Assembly (NCBI RefSeq): GCF_013375035.1
Contig: NZ_CP056032.1
Location: 3,328,001 to 3,392,000, forward strand
Direction: 5' to 3'
Length of the DNA stretch: 64,000 nucleotides
From: Spirosoma sp. KUDC1026
GTDB taxonomy: Bacteria > Bacteroidota > Bacteroidia > Cytophagales > Spirosomataceae
Made by a program: the position numbers and the translations under genes. Below the pieces are notes generated by a model. It saw only the letters and a list, made by a program, of their open reading frames with translations. It did no database searches and was not told the origin of the DNA. Each line of letters opens with the position of its first letter. The stretch's first letter is position 1. Shown here in pieces: positions 35,045-42,611 of the stretch.

Positions 35045-36298
35045 TTACGAATTAACGTGACTCACTGGTCGTAGTCTTCCCTGCTTCCGGTCGAGCCAGC
35101 GCATAACCGGCGTAGACAGAATGCCGTGCAGCACAATAGATACCAGAATAACAAAGCCTACCAGCGACCACAGCCGTTGTGGTTCGGGGAAGACGGCTTC
35201 CCTAAGAGCAAAAGCAATGTAAAAGATGGACCCAATGCCCCGAATACCAAAAGCGGAAATGATCCATCGTTCCGCCCAGGATGCCCGCGTACCAACCAGC
35301 GTAACCACGCCGATAAGCGGTCGGACGATAAAGAGTAAAGCCAGCCCAAGGAGGGCATCCGGCCAGGTCAAGGCATTCAACAGGCCATTACCGATGGCTC
35401 CACCAAACAGCATAAGCAGCACGACAATGAACAGCCGCTCGATCTGATCCGAGAAGTCGTGCATACGCAGGTGGAATTCATGATGACGTTCAACGCTACG
35501 TACGGTGATGGCAGCTACGAACACGGCCAGGAATCCGTAGCCGTGAATCAGTTCAGTGACACCGTACGTAATCAGCGTAACCGCTAAAACTACAAAGCCG
35601 TAAACTTCGGGTCTGATGCTGATCTTTTTGGGCAGGTGGACAATTAATGACGCCAGTAGCCGCCCCCAGAGCCAGCCGAAAAGGACGCCAATGCCAATTT
35701 CGTAGAGCACGTCGTGCCAGAGCCAGTGAAGCAGCCGGGCTTCGAGGGGCATCAGTGTCGGGAGTAAGGCAATAGCACCGTGCACAAACGGAAACGCAAG
35801 GCCGTCATTCATACCAGCTTCACCGGTTAAGGCAAACCGAACGGTATCCTCTTTTCCCTCACCTGGCTCGCCTACCTGGACATCGCCCGCCAGAACAGGG
35901 TCGGTAGGGGCCAGCGACGCAGCCAGCAATAACGCAGAGGCTGGGGGGTAGCCAATGCCATAGGCCATGAAAGCCATGACAACAATGGTGATCGTCATCG
36001 TCAGGATGACCAGCCGAAGCGGAATCCTCCAGGCTTTCAGCGAAAAGCGTCGATCAATTCTCAGGCCGGTCCCGGTGAGCGCAATGATGACGCAGAGCTC
36101 GCTAAGGTGCATCGTTACGTCCGGGTACTCGAACGGGCTTGGATCGGGGAGGGGCAAGGGCAACAGATAAACCAGTAAGCCCATCGCCACAACGATGATT
36201 GGATAAGAGAGCGGATATTGATCGACTACTGAAGGCAACCAGGCAACTGCTAATACGGCAATGCCCAATAATACCAGCAAAATGTGATAGCTACTCAT
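35045..36298 (-). CDS. Cation:proton antiporter (CPA1/NhaP-like)
   Basis: The 417-residue inner membrane protein has about 12 hydrophobic segments. The ion-binding ND-type motif region of CPA1 is visible in SLAPTDPVLAGDVQ (the TDP motif of the unwound helix) and in GEAGMNDGLAFPFV (the ND pair, helix 5). It probably exchanges Na+ or K+ for H+ and supports pH and salt balance. No C-terminal TrkA domain follows. A hairpin separates it from the upstream YitT gene. Confidence 0.9.
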   Translation of the reverse strand: MSSYHILLVLLGIAVLAVAWLPSVVDQYPLSYPIIVVAMGLLVYLLPLPLPDPSPFEYPDVTMHLSELCVIIALTGTGLRIDRRFSLKAWRIPLRLVILTMTITIVVMAFMAYGIGYPPASALLLAASLAPTDPVLAGDVQVGEPGEGKEDTVRFALTGEAGMNDGLAFPFVHGAIALLPTLMPLEARLLHWLWHDVLYEIGIGVLFGWLWGRLLASLIVHLPKKISIRPEVYGFVVLAVTLITYGVTELIHGYGFLAVFVAAITVRSVERHHEFHLRMHDFSDQIERLFIVVLLMLFGGAIGNGLLNALTWPDALLGLALLFIVRPLIGVVTLVGTRASWAERWIISAFGIRGIGSIFYIAFALREAVFPEPQRLWSLVGFVILVSIVLHGILSTPVMRWLDRKQGRLRPVSHVNS

Positions 36299-36335
36299 AG
36301 TACGCTAGTTGAATGACTAAAATAAAAGGAGAGAA

Positions 36336-36396
36336 ACGTCCCCAAGAAAACACCGGAGCCATAAGACCATGAACTCCGGTGCTTTCTTGGGGACGT
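36336..36396. terminator. 23-bp hairpin between the yitT and antiporter genes
   Basis: Arms beginning ACGTCCCCAAGAAA and the complementary GGGGACGT end pair over 23 bp with one mismatch around a 15-nt loop. It lies 21 nt past the YitT stop on the minus strand and 38 nt before the antiporter start. It is probably a terminator; its size also fits the dispersed palindromes of this genome. Confidence 0.6.
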
Positions 36397-36416
36397 ATTC
36401 TGTGAAATGACAACCG

Positions 36417-37307
36417 CTAATGCAGCGGCCGGTTCTTGACCATGCCTCCTTTCGCATCGTCGATGCCGTGATTAATAATAAATGCTTTAGGGTCGATCTG
36501 GTCAACGCGATCTTTCAGCCGGGCTACTTCCAGTCGGGTGACCACGGTGTAAAGCACATTCGTATCATTCTGACGCAGACCGCGTTTGCCGTACCCTTTT
36601 TCGCCTTTTAGAACCGTAACGCCCCGACCCATTTCTTCGGTAATCATCTGGCGGATGGCTTCGTGCTCATCCGAGATAATCAGCATGGTTGTGTATTCTT
36701 CGATACCATGAATCAGAAAATCAATTGTTTTAGATGCGGCCAGGTACGTCAGCATGGCGTAGAGCGCCGTTTCGACGTTAATCAGCAGGGCCGCCGAGCC
36801 AAAAATCAGCACATTGATCAGCATAATGACGTCACCCACGGACAATGCCGATCGGCGGCTAATGTAAATCGCCAGCACTTCAGTACCATCCAGGACGCCC
36901 CCGCCCCGAATGGCCAGCCCGATACCCGCCCCCAGAAAGAAACCGCCAAAGACGGAGATCAGAAGCTTGTCGGACGTAATGGTCGGGTAAGGAACCAGTA
37001 CCAGACAGACCGCCAGCAGGCTAATGGAGAAAATAGTACGGGCAGCAAAACCCGGCGAGATCTGCCGGTAGCCCATCCAGATGAACGGAATGTTGACCAG
37101 CACGATCAGAATGGCCAGGTTGATGCCGGTCGTTATTTCGATCAGCAGCGAAATACCCATAGCACCGCCATCCAGAAAGTTATTCGGTAGAAGAAAGCCT
37201 TTTAGGCCCATGCCGGCGCAGAGAACCCCGGCGCTTAAGAACCCTACATCTTTGGCTAAACGTATCCAGGTTTGTGATTTTGTTGGAGCAATAGCTTGCG
37301 TAACCAT
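36417..37307 (-). CDS. YitT family membrane protein
   Basis: The 296-residue protein has five or six N-terminal membrane helices (DUF161; GLKGFLLPNNFLDGGAMGISLL, FGGFFLGAGIGLAIRGGGVLDGTEVLAIY) and a soluble C-terminal DUF2179 domain (YTTMLIISDEHEAIRQMI, GVTVLKGEKGYG, NVLYTVVTRLE, DPKAFIINHG). The function of the family is not established; it is often described as a transporter. I start at 37307 (MVTQAIAPTK) because the family N-terminus follows closely. A start at 37361 is possible. Confidence 0.88.
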   Translation of the reverse strand: MVTQAIAPTKSQTWIRLAKDVGFLSAGVLCAGMGLKGFLLPNNFLDGGAMGISLLIEITTGINLAILIVLVNIPFIWMGYRQISPGFAARTIFSISLLAVCLVLVPYPTITSDKLLISVFGGFFLGAGIGLAIRGGGVLDGTEVLAIYISRRSALSVGDVIMLINVLIFGSAALLINVETALYAMLTYLAASKTIDFLIHGIEEYTTMLIISDEHEAIRQMITEEMGRGVTVLKGEKGYGKRGLRQNDTNVLYTVVTRLEVARLKDRVDQIDPKAFIINHGIDDAKGGMVKNRPLH

Positions 37308-37509
37308 ATACTGTCGTAAATGAGATATAGACGTGCGTAACAAGTCAATGTTACCAGTCACGTTTGAGGAGAATGATAGAAAGACAAGAAACTGGCAACG
37401 TGATCGGAAGCCAGCATCGACCTGAATAAGCCGGACTTAACTAGGCTGGAAATGAGTGATAGCTAATTAAGTAAACGACAGACAGGTAACCTTAACGACA
37501 GGACTAAAA

Positions 37510-37890
37510 TCAGGGGGCATTAATCGCAATCTGGTAGCGGAAAATCTGCCTTATAAAACTGAACGAGAAAAAGGAAGCCTGCAGAGGCCGGTTGAGCAGA
37601 CAAAGGAAATTACTGCTAAAAGCGGCAAGGGGCTGCGGCAAGAAAGCGAGCGACGGCGATGCTCCTGGCCAGGAACTAACACAGGCTGCGGGAGTGTGGG
37701 CCAACAAGGCCGCTGAGCAGGTTGACTGATCGGTTCCGTCGTCCTGCTCGGTTAGACTGGCAACGAAGTACTGCCGATCTTCAACTGGTCGGGAATCGGT
37801 TTTTCCAGGCAATAGAGCAAGTAACCAGGCAGTTAAAAAGCTACCCAGCAGGTGAACCCAGAGCCGTATGGTACCTGTGTTGCCTTGCAT
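37510..37890 (-). CDS. Hypothetical small exported protein
   Basis: This frame of about 126 residues has a signal-like N-terminus (MQGNTGTIRLWVHLLGSFLTAWLLALLPG), a Ser/Ala/Cys-containing middle and an aromatic C-terminus ending FSFIRQIFRYQIAINAP. I do not recognise a family. The signal peptide and the absence of an alternative gene in the region support it, but the composition is unusual and it could be spurious. An in-frame start at 37923 would add 11 residues. Confidence 0.4.
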   Translation of the reverse strand: MQGNTGTIRLWVHLLGSFLTAWLLALLPGKTDSRPVEDRQYFVASLTEQDDGTDQSTCSAALLAHTPAACVSSWPGASPSLAFLPQPLAAFSSNFLCLLNRPLQASFFSFSFIRQIFRYQIAINAP

Positions 37891-38081
37891 GATTCCTGTA
37901 AACGATGAATTAGTCGCCACCAAAACAACTAAGCCCAGGAGGTAATGGTTTCGGTGAGATGCTTACTAGCAAAAAACCGAAGCCCCAAAGAGATCCGGTT
38001 TTCAAATCGAACGGACAAAGGCAGTGCTTTTCAGCCGTCGAAAATTCAAGAAAATAATGGCCTGTGATTCGTCCAGAAGGC

Positions 38082-38744
38082 CTAAGACGCCAGTAAAGAC
38101 CGAAGCGCAGCGACATTGGCACTAGAGTCAAAAACGGCCTTGACGGGAATCGTGAATCCGGGTACCTGCTGGCTGCTGACCGACTGCCCAATGCTAAAAT
38201 GACCAGTCGCTGCGTAGGCTTCAGTATCGGTGTCGATGATAAACGTTTCGATTGTCTGACGGGTTGGGTCGACCAGCCAGTACTCCATTACGCCGTGAGC
38301 GGCATAATCTTCAAACTTCACCTCGCGATCATTTTTCTGGGTACTTTTAGAAAGCACCTCCACGACCAGGTCGGGAGCGGGATAATACAGTTGATCGGGC
38401 TGGATCGCAGCGGCTTTAGCGGAGCCAAAATAGCAGATGTCCGGTTCGTAGCTGTTACGGGTCAGTTCGACGAGGGCTTTTTCAACACGAACCATACCTA
38501 TTTCCTGTGCATCGACGAAGGCACTAAGAAGCATTCCTAAGCGTAGGACGGCAGCATTATGTTTCTCTAAAGCGGGTGAATGGACGACAACTTCGCCGTT
38601 GATAAACTCGGCTTTCATATCGTCGTCCATCCACTCGTAAAATGCCTGTCGGCGTTTTTGTTCGTCGTTGAGAATCGCCTGCACCTGCCGGATGATTTGC
38701 GGAGCCTTAGGCGATTCCAATAATTGTGCGGCTAGTTCGGTCAT
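38082..38744 (-). CDS. Uma2 family (PD-(D/E)XK) endonuclease
   Basis: The 220-residue protein carries the DUF820/Uma2 restriction-endonuclease-like core: FINGEVVVHSPA near residue 54, YEPDICYFG (catalytic Asp), APDLVVEVLSKSTQKND (D-x-E-V-x-S) and FEDYAAHGVMEYWLVDP. Such proteins are widespread and mostly of unknown role. The start at 38744 is favoured over an in-frame TTG at 38765 because a TATATTTG promoter element lies across the latter. It follows cysN on the same strand but has its own promoter. Confidence 0.87.
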   Translation of the reverse strand: MTELAAQLLESPKAPQIIRQVQAILNDEQKRRQAFYEWMDDDMKAEFINGEVVVHSPALEKHNAAVLRLGMLLSAFVDAQEIGMVRVEKALVELTRNSYEPDICYFGSAKAAAIQPDQLYYPAPDLVVEVLSKSTQKNDREVKFEDYAAHGVMEYWLVDPTRQTIETFIIDTDTEAYAATGHFSIGQSVSSQQVPGFTIPVKAVFDSSANVAALRSLLAS

Positions 38745-38762
38745 AGTCTGGTGGATTTTACC

Positions 38763-38770
38763 CAAATATA
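38763..38770 (-). promoter_or_regulatory. -7 element (TATATTTG) of the Uma2 gene
   Basis: Read on the minus strand, TATATTTG matches TAnnTTTG and ends 18 nt before the ATG at 38744. It lies in the 39-nt gap after cysN and implies separate transcription from the sulfur operon. Confidence 0.55.
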
Positions 38771-38783
38771 CCGAAAAAACGGC

Positions 38784-40037
38784 TTATGCTTCGCCGATGA
38801 GCATCAGAGCGCCGACCGTTACGTTACTGGTTTCGTCGATCAAAATAGCCCCCCCGGTAGCCCGGTTCTGCTGATACGAATCGAAGCTGATGGGCTGGGC
38901 CGTACGCAGGACGATCTTCGCCATATCATTCAGTTTGAGACTGTCAACGTCTTCGGTTTCTTCGTACGTATTGACATTGAGCTGATAGGCAATCTCCCGG
39001 ACGGAGCAACGGGTACGGGCCATCCCAACCTGCAGCACGTATTTGTTACCAACTTTAAACTCCTTCGTGTCCATCCAGCACAGCATGGCTTCGACGGTCT
39101 GGCTGCTGGTAGGCAGCGCGTCGGAACGCACGATGAGATCCCCCCGGCTGATATCGACATCGCTCGAGAGGTGTAGCACGACCGACTGAGGGGCTTCGGC
39201 TTCGTCGAGGTGCGTACCCGCAATTTCAATGGCGTCGATGGTCGAACTTTCGCCGGAAGGCAGCACCGTAATGGCGTCGCCTTTGCGAAACGTACCACTG
39301 GTAATCTTTCCGGCATAGCCCCGGTAGTCGTGCAGATCGACCGTCTGAGGACGGATAACGTACTGAACCGGGAAACGTCCGGGTAGTTGAACGCCCAGAT
39401 CGTTAGTCAGCTCAATGGTCTCCAGATGCTCCAGCATCGTTGGGCCTTCATACCAGGGCATGGACGCGGACTTGTCTACTACATTGTCGCCGTTCAAGGC
39501 CGACATTGGGATGTAGGTCACCTGCTCAACGTTCAGTTTCTTCGCCAGATCAGCGTACTGAATGCAGATATCCGAGAAAACGTTCTGCGAATAATCGACC
39601 AAGTCCATTTTGTTGACCGCCACCACAATGTGCGGAATACCCAGCAGGCTGGCAATCAGCGAATGGCGACGGGTCTGCTCCACTACTCCGTGCCGGGCGT
39701 CAACCAGGACGATAGCAAGCTGGCAATTCGAGGCACCTGTCACCATGTTACGGGTGTACTGAATATGCCCTGGCGCGTCAACGATGATAAACTTACGGAC
39801 AGGCGTCTGGAAATACCGGTACGCTACGTCGATAGTAATACCCTGTTCACGTTCCGAACGGAGCCCGTCGGTGAGCAGGGCCAGGTCAATTTCACCGTCA
39901 TCGCGGCTTTTGCTGGCGCGCTCAATGGCTTCGAGTTGGTCGGCCAGGATGGATTTAGAGTCGTAGAGAAGCCGCCCGATAAGCGTGCTTTTGCCGTCGT
40001 CAACCGAACCGGCGGTTATAAAGCGGAGTAAGTCCAT
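38784..40037 (-). CDS. cysN: Sulfate adenylyltransferase subunit 1 (GTPase)
   Basis: The 417-residue regulatory subunit of ATP sulfurylase hydrolyses GTP to drive formation of APS from ATP and sulfate by CysD. The translation-factor-like G domain shows P-loop GSVDDGKST (residues 10-18), VDAPGHIQYTRNM and VNKMDL, followed by two beta-barrel domains. The length fits a CysN without fused CysC kinase. Its start codon directly abuts the hepT stop with no gap. Normally cysN follows cysD directly; here a MntA/HepT toxin-antitoxin pair lies between them. Confidence 0.97.
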   Translation of the reverse strand: MDLLRFITAGSVDDGKSTLIGRLLYDSKSILADQLEAIERASKSRDDGEIDLALLTDGLRSEREQGITIDVAYRYFQTPVRKFIIVDAPGHIQYTRNMVTGASNCQLAIVLVDARHGVVEQTRRHSLIASLLGIPHIVVAVNKMDLVDYSQNVFSDICIQYADLAKKLNVEQVTYIPMSALNGDNVVDKSASMPWYEGPTMLEHLETIELTNDLGVQLPGRFPVQYVIRPQTVDLHDYRGYAGKITSGTFRKGDAITVLPSGESSTIDAIEIAGTHLDEAEAPQSVVLHLSSDVDISRGDLIVRSDALPTSSQTVEAMLCWMDTKEFKVGNKYVLQVGMARTRCSVREIAYQLNVNTYEETEDVDSLKLNDMAKIVLRTAQPISFDSYQQNRATGGAILIDETSNVTVGALMLIGEA

Positions 40038-40481
40038 TTAGTGAATACTGGAAAAATCTATATGTCGATAGAAATTACTTTCTTTCGACAGGTTATAATC
40101 CGTCAGCGCAAATGCGCCAGTTATCAAGCCGTCCCGAATAAGCTGTTCTAACTGTTGCTTGAACACGGGTAGACTAATGCGAATGGTATTGAAAACGATA
40201 AATTTATCAACACCAACGTAATCATGAGCAATCAAATTACGAAGCCCTTTGATATCCAGCCATGGAATTGCTGGTGCTAGTTGCCGAGTTCGTTCGCCGA
40301 GCCGATTAACTTGTTCGCCTATGTGCAGTAATTGTAGCAAGCAAGCGTTAAAATTCTTCTGGTCATTGGCATTAAAAAAGGCAAACGGGTCATCGTATCC
40401 TTTGACGTATAGCTCTACTTTTTCAAGAGCCTCCGGAATACGTAAGCAATAGACGAGGTTCGTTTTAGGCGCGGGTGGCAT
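40038..40481 (-). CDS. hepT: HepT-like (HEPN) toxin
   Basis: The 147-residue all-helical protein has the HEPN RNase motif R-x4-H-x-Y (R81, H86, Y88 in RNLIAHDY). In known MntA/HepT pairs HepT cleaves RNA, and the antitoxin MntA inactivates it by AMPylating the tyrosine of this motif. The gene overlaps mntA by 17 nt and ends exactly where cysN begins, so translation of cysN is probably coupled to it. Length is within the DUF86/HepT range. Confidence 0.85.
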   Translation of the reverse strand: MPPAPKTNLVYCLRIPEALEKVELYVKGYDDPFAFFNANDQKNFNACLLQLLHIGEQVNRLGERTRQLAPAIPWLDIKGLRNLIAHDYVGVDKFIVFNTIRISLPVFKQQLEQLIRDGLITGAFALTDYNLSKESNFYRHIDFSSIH

Positions 40482-40755
40482 AACGAACGTCGGATAAGGC
40501 GCGACTCAGAATTATAGGTTCGGCGTAATCGCGCAACATCACATCCACTGGATAGGGCAAGTCATTTTGCAACCTGTCGCGTAAAGCGATTAACTGCTGA
40601 TACGAAATCGGCTCGTCGATCAATAGGTCAATGTCCCGAAACGATTCTCCCCGCACGAACGAACCAAATACGCCAATTTGAGAGAAGCCAAACTGATCAA
40701 AAATTCGCTGCTCGCGTAGATATTTCTCGAACGAGCCAAAGTCAGTGACAGCCAT
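40465..40755 (-). CDS. mntA: MntA-like minimal nucleotidyltransferase antitoxin
   Basis: The 96-residue protein has the minimal nucleotidyltransferase core: VFGSFVRGESFRDIDLLID, with GS (31-32) and the metal-binding D41 and D43, and a third acidic position probably in VDVMLRDYAE. The spacing between GS and DxD is slightly short for the family. It should modify and silence the adjacent HepT. It begins 18 nt after the cysD stop on the same strand and precedes hepT. Confidence 0.85.
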   Translation of the reverse strand: MAVTDFGSFEKYLREQRIFDQFGFSQIGVFGSFVRGESFRDIDLLIDEPISYQQLIALRDRLQNDLPYPVDVMLRDYAEPIILSRALSDVRYATRA

Positions 40756-40773
40756 TGACTTTAGCGCTACTGA

Positions 40774-41670
40774 TTAAAAATAGCCTCCCTTTTTCCGGTC
40801 TTCCATAGCCGCTTCGGACAGTTGATCATCCATGCGAGTTTCGCCCCGTTCAGAAATGCGCGTCGCCTGAATTTCGTCGATTACCGCATCAAGTGTATCG
40901 GCCTGCGACTCGGACGCAGCCGTGCAGGAAATATCGCCAACAGTGCGGAAACGAACCCGACGCGTAACCAGCCGGTCGTCGGCTTCGGGTTGAATAACCC
41001 CTTTGGCCGTGGCCATCAGTTTGCCATCCCGAATCAGCAGTTCGCGCTCGTGAGCAAAGTAGATACTAGGTAATTCGATTTTTTCCCGACGGATGTAATT
41101 CCAAACGTCGAGTTCGGTCCAGTTCGAGATCGGAAAGACCCGGACGTTCTCGCCTTTGTGAATCCGACCGTTGTATAGGTTCCAGAGTTCGGGGCGCTGA
41201 CGCTTGGGATCCCAGGAGCCAAACTCGTCACGTACTGAGAACACGCGTTCCTTGGCGCGAGCTTTCTCTTCGTCGCGACGTGCACCACCAATACAGGCAT
41301 CGAATTCAAACTCTTCGATGGTATCAAGCAGCGTGAACGTTTGCAGTCCGTTCCGGGTGGCATTGCGGCCGGTTGGTTCCTTCAGCTTTTTCTCCCGGAT
41401 GGTGTCCTCAACGTAACGGACGATGAGTTTTTCGCCAATCCGCTCGGCCAGGTTGTCCCGGTAATCAAGTGCTTCCTGGAAATTGTGGCCCGTGTCGATG
41501 TGGACCAGCGGAAACGGAAATTTACCTGGTCTGAACGCCTTTAGTGCCAGATGAACAAGCGTAATGGAATCCTTCCCACCCGAAAACAGGAGGGCGGGCC
41601 GCTCAAACTGTCCGGCCACCTCCCGCATGATGTGAATCGCTTCGGACTCAAGTTGATCTAAATAATCCAT
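40774..41670 (-). CDS. cysD: Sulfate adenylyltransferase subunit 2
   Basis: The 298-residue catalytic subunit of ATP sulfurylase makes adenosine 5'-phosphosulfate. The PP-loop is SGGKDS near residue 30, followed by HIDTGHNFQEALDYRD, the GGARRDEEKARAKER segment and NWTELDVWNYI. The C-terminus MDDQLSEAAMEDRKKGGYF is typical and complete. It lies between cysH, separated by a purine-rich inverted repeat at 41677-41768, and the mntA/hepT insertion. Confidence 0.97.
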   Translation of the reverse strand: MDYLDQLESEAIHIMREVAGQFERPALLFSGGKDSITLVHLALKAFRPGKFPFPLVHIDTGHNFQEALDYRDNLAERIGEKLIVRYVEDTIREKKLKEPTGRNATRNGLQTFTLLDTIEEFEFDACIGGARRDEEKARAKERVFSVRDEFGSWDPKRQRPELWNLYNGRIHKGENVRVFPISNWTELDVWNYIRREKIELPSIYFAHERELLIRDGKLMATAKGVIQPEADDRLVTRRVRFRTVGDISCTAASESQADTLDAVIDEIQATRISERGETRMDDQLSEAAMEDRKKGGYF

Positions 41671-41676
41671 GATAAA

Positions 41677-41768
41677 AGAGTGAATGAGTGAAAGAGCGAA
41701 AGAGCGAAAGAGTGAAAGCTAGCTGCACTGAAAAACGCTCTTTCGCTCTTTCACTCTCTCGCTCTTTA
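41677..41768. repeat. Inverted repeat of 8-nt units between cysH and cysD
   Basis: The left arm (41677-41719) consists of GAGTGAAW/GAGCGAAA octamers. The right arm (41737-41768) is the complement (GCTCTTTCGCTCTTTCACTC...). The units are nearly the same as those in the rnpB insertion (GAATGAGY). The right arm extends into the end of cysH, whose stop is at 41769. The start codon of cysD is 7 nt from the left arm, so the hairpin could affect its translation. Confidence 0.75.
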
Positions 41769-42503
41769 TTATGGTTTGAACGCTTCCTCGTGGGTGTGTA
41801 GCCCGCATTCTTTTTTCGAGTTGTCTTCCCACCACCAGCGACCGGCCCGGAAATCTTCGCCCGGCTGGATCGCCCGGGTACAGGGCTGGCAGCCAATGCT
41901 GACAAAGCCCCGGTCGTGGAGCGGATTGTAGGGAACGTGGTTGTCGCTGACGTACTGTTTCACCTGATCGAAGGTCCAGTTCATCAGGGGGTGAAATTTA
42001 AACAGATCGTGGGCGTCGTCGCGCTCAACCTGAGTCATCGTCTGGCGATTAGGTGACTGCTCAGCGCGAATGCCCGTAATCCAGATTTTCTGTCCGGCCA
42101 AGGCGCGGTTCAGCGGTTCAACCTTACGAATGCCGCAGCACTCTTTCCGGTTTTCGACCGAATCGTAGAAGCTGTACGGCCCTTTTTCGGTCATCAGCTT
42201 TTCTTCGGCCAGACGGTCGGGAAAGTAGGTTTCGATTTTGCTTCCGTAGCGATCGTTGGTCTTTTTCCAGACCGAATACGTCTCGGCAAACATCCGGCCC
42301 GTATCCAGTGTGAAGATGCGAATGGGGATGTCGTTGTCCAGAATCATGTCGGTAATGACCTGATCTTCGTACCCCAGACTGGTCGAGAAAACGACCTGAT
42401 CCGGAAAGAGTTCGGCCAGTCGACGCAGGGCATCGACCTCCGACAGTCCTGCCAACAAGTCGGTCAGACTTTCCCGCGTGTGGTTGGTTGGTTCTACTAG
42501 CAT
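41769..42503 (-). CDS. cysH: APS reductase (phosphoadenylylsulfate reductase family)
   Basis: The enzyme of about 244 residues reduces adenylylsulfate to sulfite. It has the SLGYEDQVITDMI nucleotide-binding loop, LDTGRMFAETY, and the paired cysteines in KECCGIRKVEPL and IGCQPCTR that ligate a [4Fe-4S] cluster, which marks it as an APS rather than PAPS enzyme. The C-terminal redox Cys is in KKECGLHTHE. No CysC kinase is in the window, which agrees with APS use. I start at 42503 (MLVEPTN); an ATG at 42521 lies inside a dispersed palindrome. Confidence 0.93.
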   Translation of the reverse strand: MLVEPTNHTRESLTDLLAGLSEVDALRRLAELFPDQVVFSTSLGYEDQVITDMILDNDIPIRIFTLDTGRMFAETYSVWKKTNDRYGSKIETYFPDRLAEEKLMTEKGPYSFYDSVENRKECCGIRKVEPLNRALAGQKIWITGIRAEQSPNRQTMTQVERDDAHDLFKFHPLMNWTFDQVKQYVSDNHVPYNPLHDRGFVSIGCQPCTRAIQPGEDFRAGRWWWEDNSKKECGLHTHEEAFKP

Positions 42504-42514
42504 ACCACTGTTTT

Positions 42515-42607
42515 TTGTCATGCTGACGAAGGAAGCATCTTCGCTAAACAGCCACTGTCAAGGACTACACATACTTTCCGAAGATGCTTCCTTCGTCAGC
42601 ATGACAA
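42515..42607. repeat. Palindromic dispersed repeat, 29-bp perfect arms
   Basis: Arms containing GTCATGCTGACGAAGGAAGC and its exact complement enclose a 35-nt interior. It lies between two minus-strand genes: the cysH 5' end and the end of the oxidoreductase at 42612. I recall similar GACGAAGGAAGCATCT elements from other Bacteroidota intergenic regions. It has no coding capacity and no T tract. Confidence 0.75.
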
Positions 42608-42611
42608 AGAC

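Noticed and set aside
38082-40037. Uma2 gene considered as part of the sulfur operon
   Set aside because: A TATATTTG promoter element lies between cysN and the Uma2 start, and the protein has no link to sulfur metabolism.
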